From positions 117,914,190 to 117,978,189 of the forward strand of contig CM019066.1 in assembly GCA_009667805.1 (NCBI GenBank): DNA of 64,000 bases, written 5' to 3'. Made by a program: the position numbers and the translations under genes. The DNA comes from Leptobrachium leishanense (Eukaryota; Chordata; Amphibia; Anura; Megophryidae). The notes beneath the pieces are model-generated. The model made no database searches and was not told where the DNA came from. It saw nothing but the letters and a program-made list of their open reading frames with translations. Positions 46,499-57,000 of the stretch are shown piece by piece. Within the stretch, counting starts at the first letter, position 1, and each line of letters starts with the position of its first letter.

Positions 46499-46803
46499 TA
46501 TTCAGTTGATTCATTGCATAATTTATTTGTCCTGTATGTTCAGTATTACTAGCTTTTGCCTGCGGCTTCGGTCACGTGGATTTTGGGATTTGTTACAATT
46601 GTATTTAAAAGAAACGTGAGTTTTTTATCCAAACTGTATGAAATATAATTTACAGGTTGATGACTTAAAGTAATAACTAATGTTTATTGCAGACGTTAGT
46701 CAGGGTGTATTGGCTACAAAACAAAGTTGTTTCATATGCGTCCATAAATGAAATTTTTGAGTTGTAAATACAGACAATGAGACAAATATAATTTTGAGCT
46801 CAC

Positions 46804-46916
46804 TCTGAAACAGGCAGCATGAAACTGCCCATGTGAGAAGCAGACTTCCCTTAGATCAACCCCCGCTACCTTCAATGTCGGTCCCCGAGACCTGTTGATG
46901 GTCATCGCAAAACAAG
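46804..46916 (-). pseudogene. Helitron RepHel helicase fragment
   Basis: The minus strand encodes CFAMTINRSRGPTLKVAGVD followed by REVCFSHGQFHAACFRVS without a stop. This is the C-terminal part of a Pif1-type helicase (FAMTINK-S-Q-G and SHGQLYVA-SR motifs) from a Helitron RepHel protein, which unwinds DNA in rolling-circle transposition. The upstream helicase and Rep domains are missing. Confidence 0.82.
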
Positions 46917-47052
46917 TGAAAAGAGTAACGTTGTATCTCGTAAAAAGAGTACAGTAAATCTAAGCAGAGAAAGATCTGAGATAGAGATCAGTATAGCATA
47001 AAAGGCCCAGAGGCCTTGATAGGAGGTAACCTAACCCTGAGATAAAATGGCA

Positions 47053-47214
47053 AAAAAGTCCTAGCACACTGGTGTCTCTGGGTATTTGTGAGAAACTTGT
47101 AAGAAGTTTGTGTTATCACCTCTATAGTGTGGGTTTTTTACTCTTGATACTTAGTAAAAGCTATGTTTTAACTTCTCACAAATTTCCAGAGACCTTAGTG
47201 TCCTAGGACTTTTT
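47053..47214. mobile_element. Short palindromic MITE inside the Helitron
   Basis: AAAAAGTCCTAG at the left pairs with CTAGGACTTTTT at the right, and inner TGTCTCTGGGTATTTGTGAG pairs with CTCACAAATTTCCAGAGA. The 162-bp unit has no coding capacity. Adjacent 46,917-47,052 and 47,215-47,559 show no gene. Confidence 0.6.
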
Positions 47215-47559
47215 GTCATCGAAAAACAAACCTTTAGGTTGAACTGAAGTCTTTTGAATTGAAATGGGTATTCTGAAGTTATAAGAGGTATTCGTGGTAT
47301 GAACACAGACTCCCCCGGCAAGAACCTGTTAGCACCGTAGCCTTAATTACATTTCTGTGAAGGCTTTTACTTTCATTCTGGTGCCATTACAGAGCTTAGG
47401 TGGGTTGATGTTCCACAATATTATCACAGGTTCTCCCACGCTGGAGCATTCGCATGTGAGAGGGAAGCAGACATGCTGGAGCAATGAGTGAGTGAGCGAG
47501 ACCTGGCTGTGAGAAGAGCTGCATAGAGACTCCATTCTGTGTGAAGTAACAGCATCCTT

Positions 47560-48051
47560 CTGACCTGCTGATCCAGTGTATCAACTGGATTTTCAGAAAA
47601 TAGTAAAACACGTGTTTTTTTTTTATTTTCAAGAACATTGTAAATACCAATTTTCACGCCTGTTACATCTTTGGTGTTTGAAAAATAGGTATACTGATAA
47701 AAATATTCACGCCTCTTTTTCATCCCCTTAACTGGATTCTCTAAAAATGGTAAAATACATGTTTTTTTTATTTTTCTTGAAGAATATAAATGCCAATCTT
47801 TACATCTGTAACATCTTTGGTTTTTTAGATATATGTATTCTGTTTAAAATATTCAACCCCCTTCTTTTACCCCCCTTAACTGGATTTTCTGAAAATGCTA
47901 AAATACCTGTTTTTTATTTTTCAAGAATGATCTAAATACCAATTTTCACATCTGTAACATTTTCTGTTTTTGAGATATAGGTATCCTGTTTAAAATATCC
48001 CCCCCACTTGTAAATGCCAATTTTCACACCTGTACCATCTTTGAATTTTGA
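47560..48051. repeat. Tandem repeat of about 150 bp in the Helitron
   Basis: Three to four units contain AACTGGATTTTCTGAAAATG, ACATCTGTAACATCTTTGG and TAAAATATTCA. A partial unit follows the LTR insertion at 50,294-50,350, so the array was split by it. Confidence 0.75.
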
Positions 48052-48056
48052 GATAC

Positions 48057-50293
48057 TGGCAGAAAAAACCTAGAGCGATTTGAGGCGATACTGGACCGAA
48101 GGCGGAGAAAAACACATGTCCAAACTGAAGTGCAGAATATTGGCATTGCCGACTCCATGTTCCGTCCTGCTCCTTACCTGTGCCACTCAAGTTCCAAGAG
48201 TCTATGTGGCAGTGGCTCTCCTATATGTCTAGACCCTTCACCTGAGGAAACGGGCCCCTACTCCGTACATGGCACCTTTGTCATACCCACCTGGGACCGG
48301 GTATCAGGAACGTGGATATTGCGTCCCACAAACAATCCTTATTCATCCGGGGTGTGACCCTGGATCCCTGAACATTTCCCCTGCCAGTCTTCGGACACAT
48401 TTTGATCACCCAGAGGTTGCCCCTTGATGGGGGGGTAGTGTCAGGGTCACCCACGTCAACCCTGCAACCTACACAATGCACATTCCTGGACTCTGATATT
48501 CTACCCTGGAACCTCACCTGCCCTTCATCCTCCCTAATCAGTCCTGCATTTAAGGAAGTCTACCCTGGACTTCCTCATTGAAGTTCCAGACTGAATTGCA
48601 GTGCAGAGCTGATCCCAGTAACGCCTGATCCAAAGCCTTTCCTGAGGACCCTCTATTTCCTGGACATTTACCCTTCAAGCCGGTAACCTCCCCTGTGCAT
48701 CCTGATTCCCCCCATCTTGAACCCCTGGCTACCAGACCCCCTCGATTTTGGACTTTGACCACCCTGATTGCCGCCTTGCCTAGACCCCCTGCTTTGCCCA
48801 AGACCATTCTATTGCCTGTCCCCTGCCTGATACCATTGCTTCTAATATCCTGTGTTTATGTATATCTGTTTATTCATTGCTTGCCCCAATGTGCTGTTAA
48901 GTTCCCTTTGTATCTCTTTCTGCTCACTTCTCCAGTATCTTTAGCCTCCTCTTGCTATCCCTCATTTCTCCTGCTTTCTAACTGCTCTCATATTCAGTTC
49001 TCCCTAACCTCCCTTCCTGTCACGGTGTTGCCAGGGGGTTGACGAGCCCAAGGTTTGGTTACACAAAAACAGACAGGTAATTGGGGTTGCAAAGTAAAAA
49101 GGTTTATTACTAAAAGGAACAGAAGTAAATCAGGAGAGGGGACAATGAATAAGTAATAAAACACTATGGAAACTGGTGGAAAGTATAATATAAACAGCAG
49201 GCAGGGTACACTGAATGGATGGGACAGGACACTGAATGACACAGACACTGAATACAGGGTAACACAGGGGTTAACAGAACAGGTACTTACTGGATACACA
49301 GGGGGCAGATCAGAAGACACAGAGGGTAGAAGGAACGAATTATAAATGACAAGCGAGGTATCAAGAGGGCTGTAGCAGTTGGGTGGTCATATCATGCAGC
49401 GGTCTTGGCAGGCAGCGGGCAGAGAGTGGTCAAAGTCCATAGCAGAAGGTCATACACTGGAGGTAAATAAATGGAAGGTGGTCTCCACTGGAATACTTGC
49501 AGATAGGTGGTTTCCACAGGATGCAATGAGGAGCAATGAGGGATGAGGGTGGTCTCCACAGGATACTTGCAGGTAGGTGGTTTCCACAGGATGCAATGAG
49601 GTGCAATGAGGGTGGTCTCCACAGGATACTTGCAGGTAGGTAGTTTCCACAGGATGCAATGATGGGCAATGAGGGATGAGGGTGGTCTCCACAGGATACT
49701 TGCAGGTAGGTGGTCTCTACAGGATACTTGTGGGGTAGGTGGTCTCCACAGGAGTACAACGAGGGTCATGTGCAGAGCAGGCAGGACAGGCACACCATGA
49801 AGCTTCTAAGGATAGAAGTGTAATGCAGAAGCACTGCTTGACAGGTGAGGCCTGGTTTTAAGGGTATTGTAGGCCCAGCCCACACCTGAGGCTGGAGAGG
49901 TGATGGGAAAGTCAGGGATGGAGTCTTGAGTGCCTGGCCATCAGTCCAGATAGTTGGAAAAGCCGGACCGGATCCAGGTTCTTAAAGAAGACAGCTCCTA
50001 CTTCCCTTTCTTCCGGCGTCTGTGGCGCGAACCGTGACACTTCCCACTACTCTCAGCCATCCCTTTGGCCTCAATCTCCTTTTCCTGCATCTCCTCTCCT
50101 CCTCCTATAGCTATTCCCCATTGTGCCCAGTCTCCTCTAGTGTCCTGTTCAGATCTCTTGAATCTTTTTATGTTCTGGTGTTTATTATTTAATATAATAA
50201 ACCCTTTTGTTACCCTGCATACCTGCCTATTTTCACTGCATCCTGGGCTCACAACCCCACCTGCTGCATTAATCCCAGTCTGAACCCATGACA
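48057..50293 (+). mobile_element. LTR element with one LTR, inserted in the Helitron repeat
   Basis: Identical GATAC 5-mers flank it (48,052-48,056; 50,294-50,298). The first 380 bp look like internal sequence and end with a G-rich polypurine tract (48,428-48,436); the LTR starts TGTCAGGGTCACC at 48,439 and ends CCCATGACA at 50,293, with AATAAA at about 50,196. A left LTR is absent. The internal part has a 75-codon frame (48,130-48,357) without a recognised domain. LTR length is about 830 bp once the solo LTR inside is removed. Confidence 0.6.
49018..50039 (-). mobile_element. Solo LTR
   Basis: It runs TGTCACGGTGTTGCCAGGGG to GCGCGAACCGTGACA with a perfect 5-bp TSD, CTTCC (49,013-49,017; 50,040-50,044). 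AATAAACC near the 3' end on the minus strand (about 49,100) suggests minus orientation. It carries a minisatellite at 49,478-49,750 with GGTGGTCTCCACAGGATACT units. It is inserted in the LTR of the element above. Confidence 0.85.
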
Positions 50294-50464
50294 GATACAG
50301 GTATCCGGTTTAAAATATTCACATCCCTTTTTCATCCCCTTAGGAGCAGAATTTCCAAAAATCCTTCCCTAGTGGGTGCCTACGTCATAAAAACAATACA
50401 CCATCAAAATTTCACGCTACTTGGTTAAACAGTTTTAGCTGGGTGTTGATGACAGTCAGGACTT

Positions 50465-50465
<1 letters not shown>

Positions 50466-50499
<34 letters not shown>

Positions 50500-51266
50500 G
50501 TGTTTATTATTGCAGAAGCCACTTGCACATCATAGAAATTCGATAAATTGCATCTCAGAGCTCCTGTGCCACATTCCCCATATGCAGCAAGGAATTCCGG
50601 GTAGGATATGCAAGTGACATCTGAATCACTTTTGTGCATCCTGGGTCTGTTATTACACAGAGCCCTAAAATCAATGGTATGCCACACTGTGGCTTTGTAG
50701 CAGAGATAAGGTTTATGCAACTGGTAAAAGCCACTCCTAGGACAGCGCTGTTTCGGGTTTGTTGGTCTCTCACCAGCTAGGAGCTAGGCATGATGACCAG
50801 TTGCAGTGGATGCTTGGGACCCATAGGGTAATCAGTATCTACGAGGGTTGTAGTGGAGGACAAAAAGTGAGATAAAAGGCCTCCACACTATAATAAGTGT
50901 GTTTATTATTGCAGAAGCCACTTGCACATCACAGCAATTCGATGAATTGCATCCCAGAGCTCCTGTGCCACATTCCCCATATGCAGCAAGGATATATATA
51001 GATTTTCTATGCTTTGTGATGGCTGAGTCATAGGATATTCTGTATACTGTCCTAAGTATGTAAACATCAGTTTATCTTTTTGAACACAGTGTCTTTAGGG
51101 ACTATGTCTCTCTTTTTGCTAGGCATAATGTATCTAGTTCTAGAACATTTACCAAACCTCTTTTCATAAAATGTTATGCCAGCTATTAGCATGTTTTGCA
51201 AAATGGTTTTCATAATATTGTATCAGATATTTTTTCATTGCATATGATGTATACATGAAAAAAAAT
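50466..51266. repeat. (TA)n tract and a 93-bp direct duplication
   Basis: (TA)n lies at 50,468-50,498. GTGTTTATTATTGCAGAAGC to CCATATGCAGCAAGGA occurs at 50,499-50,591 and again at 50,899-50,993 with few changes, about 400 bp apart. No gene was recognised. Confidence 0.65.
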
Positions 51267-51812
51267 TATGTAGATACTCGAGTATACAGCTAGATTTTGG
51301 TGACAACATTTTACCTTAAAATTGGAGGGGTCGCATTATATTCGAGACATCTGCATCGCGTGTAAAAAAAATTGCCTTGCTCTGGATCTCAAGTCTCCCG
51401 GAAGTTCCGGTAGTCTTTCTGAAGAGAATGCAGGCTCGCTGATGCTTGCAAACACTTCTGGAACTCCCGGATTCGGGAGAAGTGGGATCCATCATGGCCA
51501 GAATGCACGCTCGGTTTAAGCGAATCATTCACCTCGCTTGCCTCCATCGTCCATCTAATCGCTAGTAAAGAAGACGGGTGGCTGGTGGCTTCATACTTAG
51601 TAACAACTGCAATCATTCTAGAGCAGAACACTCTGGCCTGAGGGGGAGCCTGACTGTGTTAAGGGAACCTGGAAGGATTTTAATTGTTTACGTTACAGTA
51701 AAATTTTGTTCCTCATGTTATATTCAAGCCTTGAGTATTCTCTAATTTCCATAATAAATCTCTATCCATCGCGTTATATTCAGGTCACGCTATACTCTAG
51801 TATCTACGGTAA
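51267..51812. mobile_element. MITE with TAGATACTCGAGTATA-type inverted ends
   Basis: GTAGATACTCGAGTATA at 51,270 is complemented by TATACTCTAGTATCTAC at about 51,807. Inside are repeated GGTCGCATTATATTCGAG / CGCGTTATATTCAGGTC words near each end. No transposase was found. From 51,813 to 52,032 nothing was recognised. Confidence 0.5.
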
Positions 51813-52032
51813 TCTCTTTGTTTCTAAAGAATACTTACTAAAGTATATAATTTTTTTTACATTATGTTGTGTCACGGTTATTTATTTTTAATGAGAAGGA
51901 ATTGTACAAATCCATGACAAGAAGTGCTCCCTTATCCCAAGCGCACATAATGTCACCATAAAGAAGGTCCACAACACTCTATTGAATGTAAAATGTGTCT
52001 GTAGCTCCTTTTCTCATTTACATGAGCCTTAC

Positions 52033-52236
52033 CTGATTTTTTTGAGAAAGGATTTTACCAGGAAGGAGACATTAAGATTTCTCTCGGTTTCAAGTATGTC
52101 CTGGATGGCGAGTATGTACCGTTAGGTGTCACCCAAGGACACTTACTGGAGAGGTGCTCTTGCCGGGATTTGAACCTATGTCTCAACGGTCTCCACAGTC
52201 ACAGAGTATTGATGGTACCTTTACTCCACCCAGCCG
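52033..52236 (-). mobile_element. tRNA-derived SINE
   Basis: On the minus strand a GGTTCAAATCC box B (about 52,162-52,176) lies about 60 bases after a GGCTGGGTGGAGTAAAGG segment that resembles box A, as in tRNA-derived pol III promoters. The 3' part AGGACATACTTGAAACCGAG to CTTCCTGGTAAAATCC matches the tail fragments at 6,141, 9,611, 27,005 and 27,905. It ends in an A-rich tail. The tRNA-like part has lost cloverleaf pairing, so it is a SINE and not a gene. Confidence 0.6.
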
Positions 52237-54395
52237 GTACGGTGAGGATCACAGATATTAATGGTCAACAGGACATGGTCATGAAAAGTTTTCCCCTCCA
52301 AGAACACATTCAGTGTAGCAGCAACTAGGTGCAGAAGGTTTCCCATGAGCCCATCTAGTACTGGGGTCGTACCAAGCTTCAAAGTTTTTACTGCGGCCCC
52401 TATCAACAGATCTAAAGCTTCTGCTTCCACAGTGGTCAGCTTCATCGTAACCTGATCTTCCAAGTAGCACGTGCTGCAGCTCTGGTATGTCCCGGGGTAC
52501 CAGAGACCTTTCATTTCTCAATCGGTGAAGATTATTAGGAACTGTCAATGAAAATATCTTCTTAGCATCATGATCTGTACAATATTCATAAACATAAACA
52601 CACCTAGTAAATTTATATTGTGATAAACCATAGCCTTGTGTTAGAAAATGCTAAATTATTTTGCTCTAACATTTTATGACATTTAAATCTTAAGGGATAC
52701 AATTAACAAATATTTTCCTCTAAGAATAGACTTAATTAAAACAGAATGTCATTTTTCTGTGTTAGAAATATACAACATAATTATTTTAAATACTATGGAT
52801 CAATGTGCAATTTAATTGAAATGTTATAATATATATGGATTTATGTTATGTGTGTTGAAAGTAGAATTCGCTTTACAGTACCAGCTGCTTGGTTACGTAC
52901 TTCAAATCTCCTTAACTGGAAATAAATCCCAAACTATTAAAATGTTTTATGTTATGGAAGTGGATGCTGAGCAATTTGAAAATACTTTTGCAGTTAATCT
53001 TCACAAACAAATATGAGATCATTACAGGAGGAAAGTAACATTAACAAATTAAATCAGTTCCTGGTTATCAAATGGACTTGAGCATTCATTTGCTGGACTA
53101 TTCAACAATCCGCCTGAATCTACAATAAAGGAAACACCACATTGATGAAAAATTAATCGTTTGAGGAAAAACTTTTCTTATAAAAGGATTAGTTTTCTGA
53201 TCGCTAAGTCTTGATGGATAATGCATTGGCTGCCTGCACTAGCTAAGAAGCTATCGTACTAGGTTACAAAAAAGAAACAATAGCTTATGGGGTCAGTATG
53301 GCAATCCTCATATTGGTTAACTCCCAAACGTGGTGGACTGAGTGGACTATGACATGCCGCTCACTTAACATAAATTGGCCCCAGCTGCTGCCCAACGGTA
53401 GTGGTTGGGGGTTGACACGATCAAAAACGTGCACATATATTTCTACATTGAAAAACTGAATTTAGCTGATGAACCTTATCTCCCTGTGGAGAAATACATT
53501 TTCATTAAAGTTGGGGCTACTCGGGCAGAAAAAAACATCTGCCAGAATGAGCTTCTCGCATGGAGGCACATGTAGACACCTTGCTGTGTGCACATCTATG
53601 CGCAAAACTCTACAAAGGACGAGCCTCCTCGCACTGTGTAGGCCCATCTGACATCTGTCATAGTGGCTCAACGGGTTGGTAAAATCCCCGTCCGTTGTAA
53701 CCTACATTAAAGGTATGCATATTAAATTGTGTGGTCCTCCCAACTGATCCATTGAAACACTACGATGGACGCTGGGAGGAGGGGTCATAACGGACATACT
53801 TTGTGTGGCCATGTGGCCCCACCCTAAGAGCTTATTCTAGTCACCTTGCATTACTGCAGAGACGTTAAAAGAAGTCTCCACCTTCACTATAAAAACATGT
53901 TCAACTTTATTGTTAAATTACAACAACCAGGGACACAATAACATTTAGGGAGAGGTCTGAGGTCACTTGCTTTTGTAGAGCGGTAAGATTCAGGTGGTTA
54001 ATATTGTGCATCTGTACAATACAGATACAAGGTGTCACCATAATTTCCATATGTCAACATTATGCACTTGCATAATAGTTCCTGACTTTAACTAAAGGCC
54101 TTGACCTGCTATTCTGACCTTGCTGTAAGTTTTGCTTGAGCAGCTCCTTATTGTATGTTATAAATAACTGATGGTGAAAAGATATGCAGTCAAAATAACA
54201 ATACTTATTTTATAAGTATTGAGCTACTTCCAGGAGATGGTTCAGGTTCGCCTATCGCTGTACCATAAAATATACAAGGAAGTTTCAAGCCCTCATGGAA
54301 AAGGTATATAGTTACCAAATGGTGATCTCTAAGGTAACCTTCTCTTGTGGCTCTGCTGGAATAGGATAGGAGCCACAATTAATGGGGGCAGTTAT
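52237..54395. other. No recognised gene or element
   Basis: The stretch holds short frames without domains. A minus-strand frame of 97 codons at 52,221-52,514 and an overlapping one have no family resemblance I recognise. Confidence 0.45.
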
Positions 54396-54399
54396 ATTG

Positions 54400-55109
54400 T
54401 ATGGCTCATTTGCTAATGCAAACTGCTGAGCTGCAAGTGGTCCATCTGGATTCATTCAGGTACCTGGCACACCCTGTGCTGATCCGGTGGCCGGCAGTGT
54501 CCTTGCTGTTTGCTTATCGGCCACCGAATAATATAGCAACCAATCGCGGCTGTAGGTCGCTGACGCAGGCAGCCCGTCGAGTTCAAATTCAGACACCTGA
54601 GCCCTGGCCCTTCGCCCTGATATGGTTTTCACTCCTCTCAGTGCAGTCTTTGCTATATTCTATTTGATTACCTGTGTACTGATTTGGCTTGTCTGATGAT
54701 TCTCCTGGCTGTTAAGTCCTTGGTTCCTGTCTAACTACCTGCTCTGGCGATACAACACCTGGCCCTTGGCTGACGATCCCCTCTGGTAACATGACCCCCC
54801 TGGCACTTGTCTGAAGATCTCTTCTGGCGATATAACCCCTGGCATTTTGCTGATGACCTCCTCTGGCTATACAATCCCTGGCTTTTGGTTAACGGTCAGC
54901 TTTGATATCAATCTCTGGTATCTGGCTCAGAAGTATCTTTGGTATTAACCCCTGGTGTTAATTGTTCATTTCCTGTCTGTGTATACCTCTGGTATTGTTT
55001 ATATTTGGTAATAGGTAGAATTACCGGCCACTTCAACAACCGGCAGTGTAGGATAGCTTGTATGCATAAAGGGATTAGACATAATATTTACTAATCAAAT
55101 GTAGTGTCA
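54400..55109 (+). mobile_element. Probable solo LTR related to the chromovirus LTR
   Basis: The segment has a roughly 45-bp minisatellite (CTCTGGCGATATAACCCCTGG units, about 54,730-54,900), then ACCGGCCACTTCAACAACCGG and CATAAAGGGATTAGACATAA, matching in order the minisatellite and the GACCATTCAAGGATCGG...CATAAAGGGATC end of the gypsy LTR. It ends near GTAGTGTCA at 55,109. The start is approximate. Confidence 0.45.
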
Positions 55110-56250
55110 CGTACCTCCTGGATATAAATAGTCACAAAGCTTTACAATTTCCAATGACTTCCTATAACTTAATATATGACGTTAAAGTGCGACTGGAGAT
55201 GGAGCATGAGTGTCATTGAACAGAAGTCCTTTCTTATAGTTTGTCAGACCAACATCAACATGATTTCCAACATCCATCATTCATCCACCACGTAAATGAA
55301 GGAAGGGTGATGGTCATCTTATTTGTCCTCTTTTTCACACATTCCCGGGTGGGCAAGTGAAAAAGTTCTAAATGTAATATTTTGTAATTCAGCCAAATTA
55401 ACATGACACATATTAAAAGTACGAAAATAAATAAACATGTCTCAATGCTGCCTTGGCTGCATTTATATACCAGTTTAAGAATGGAGGACACGTTTTATAT
55501 AATAAAGTGTTACATTAACACATGAATGAAACATTATTGTTCCATTAAGATTTAATCAATATAACTTTGATACAACATGGCAATAAACACTTCAGAAGCT
55601 GGAGCATTTCTTAATTGGTATAAAGAAAGTCATTGAAGAAAAACTACAGGTTAAAAAAAATTGAACATATAGAGGTCCATAATGGTTGTTAATCAAATTT
55701 AGATTACTAAAATAAAAACATAATAAAAAAACATCTGCTTGATATTTCCCCGACTAAAAGCAATTTTCTCTTCTTGAGGTAATTTTGTTCCATTATTGCT
55801 AATGGTTCAAACTATAACTGCAGACACATAATAATTAGATAAACAATATTTATGTGATTCAGGAGACAACATTTTTGATTACTTTGATATTATCATTACT
55901 GCAAAAGATGTGCTTGAAGACTAAATAAAACAATATGCAGGTGGTCTGATTCTACAAAGAACAATACGGTTGTATAAAGTTTATTTTTTACAGTTGTTAA
56001 TTATTGTTTTATTTAATATTTAAAAAGTTGTTCTTATTATTTATATTTGATCCAGCTAAGAAATTAACTATTAAATTTACAATATTATAATTATGGCTGA
56101 TACTTACATAGTAGTAATACGATTTGTTAACCACTTCACTAACAAGAGATTTTCCTTAAAACCACTACAAAGAACTAGTAGTTTTCTCAAAAATCACTTC
56201 TCATAAATTATACTGTAAGACATATTTGGAAATTTTCCCAATATTTCTTA
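55110..56250. other. AT-rich; piggyBac-like fragment at the end
   Basis: At 56,128-56,250 TTAACCACTTCACTAACAAG and the next 100 bases match the left part of the 20,029-20,486 MITE, without a right end. The rest shows nothing recognisable. Confidence 0.4.
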
Positions 56251-56254
56251 CTGT

Positions 56255-57000
56255 AGTCGGCATGGCCACTATTCTATGCTCATCCTGCTTGACCTCACAG
56301 ATGCTTTTGACACGGTTGATCACTGCCTCCTTCTACAGACTCTCAGCTCTCTCTGTCTCTGTGACACTGCGCTCCCTTAGATTGACTCTTGTCTAACAGA
56401 TCCTTCTCTGTGTCATTTGCTGATAACTCCTCCTCTTCAATGCCTTTATCAGTTGATGTACCTCAAGGCTCTCTCCTGGGTCCTCTGCTCTTTATCTACA
56501 CCTGCCCTCTGGACAAAGTCATTAACTTAACAGTTTTGTCTTAAATTACCACCTTTATGCTGATGATACTCAGATCTACCTCTCCACCTCTGATCTCTCT
56601 CCTCCTGTCCATTCAAAAGTCAGCAACTGTTTATCTGGCATTTCCTCCTGGATGACCTCTCATCCTCTAAAGATTAACATGTCGAAGACTAAGCTCCTAC
56701 TAATTCCTCCCTCCAATACCTCCCTACCTCTTGACATCTCTATCATAGTCGATGGCATCACTATCTCCCCATCAAACTAAACTCGCTGTCTGGGAGTTAC
56801 ACTTGACTCTGCTCTTTCCTTACATCCAGTTTCTTTCCTTCTCCTGCCGCTACCAATTACGTAATATTTCAAGAATTCAGCCATTTCTTACGGCTGACAC
56901 CGCAAAACAATTTATCCACACCCTTGTAATCTCCCGATTTGACTATTGTAATAATCTTCTATCTCTCCCACCTCGCCCCCTCTACAATCCATTCTGAATT
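56255..57000 (+). pseudogene. L2-type LINE reverse transcriptase, fragment 1
   Basis: Translation gives LILLDLTDAFDTVDHCLLLQ (RT motif A), a damaged [11 protein letters not shown] equivalent near 56,460, YADDTQIYLST (catalytic motif C, about 56,555), KINMSKTKLLLIPP and FDYCNNLLSLPP. Wording is typical of L2 elements. Multiple stops and frame changes show decay. The LINE is interrupted at 57,000 by a palindromic insertion and resumes at 59,301. Confidence 0.85.

Larger units (their letters stand above)
46549..50460 (-). mobile_element. Helitron remnant with nested insertions
   Basis: On the minus strand the 3' end reads GCAGGCAAAAGCTAG (CTAG at 46,549-46,552), a common Helitron terminus, and a helicase fragment lies 250 bp before it. 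The 5' region at 50,300-50,460 (minus: AGAAAAGTCCTGACTGTCAT) precedes a TA repeat. Between are three to four tandem repeats (47,560-48,051) and an LTR element (48,057-50,293). The exact 5' TC end is uncertain because of the TA tract (50,468-50,498). Confidence 0.65.

Noticed and set aside
48130..48357. 75-codon frame as a gene
   Set aside because: No domain recognised; lies in the internal part of an LTR element.
49392..49793. Minus-strand frames with repeated VETTYLQVSCGDH
   Set aside because: Product of the minisatellite in the solo LTR.
50735..50785. Minus-strand GGTGAGAGACC...CCCGAAACAGCG as a third hammerhead-like motif
   Set aside because: The CTGANGA box is not met and no clear stem joins it to GAAAC.
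52141..52236. Cellular tRNA gene
   Set aside because: Box B is present but acceptor and arm pairing are lost and the 3' part is a SINE tail.
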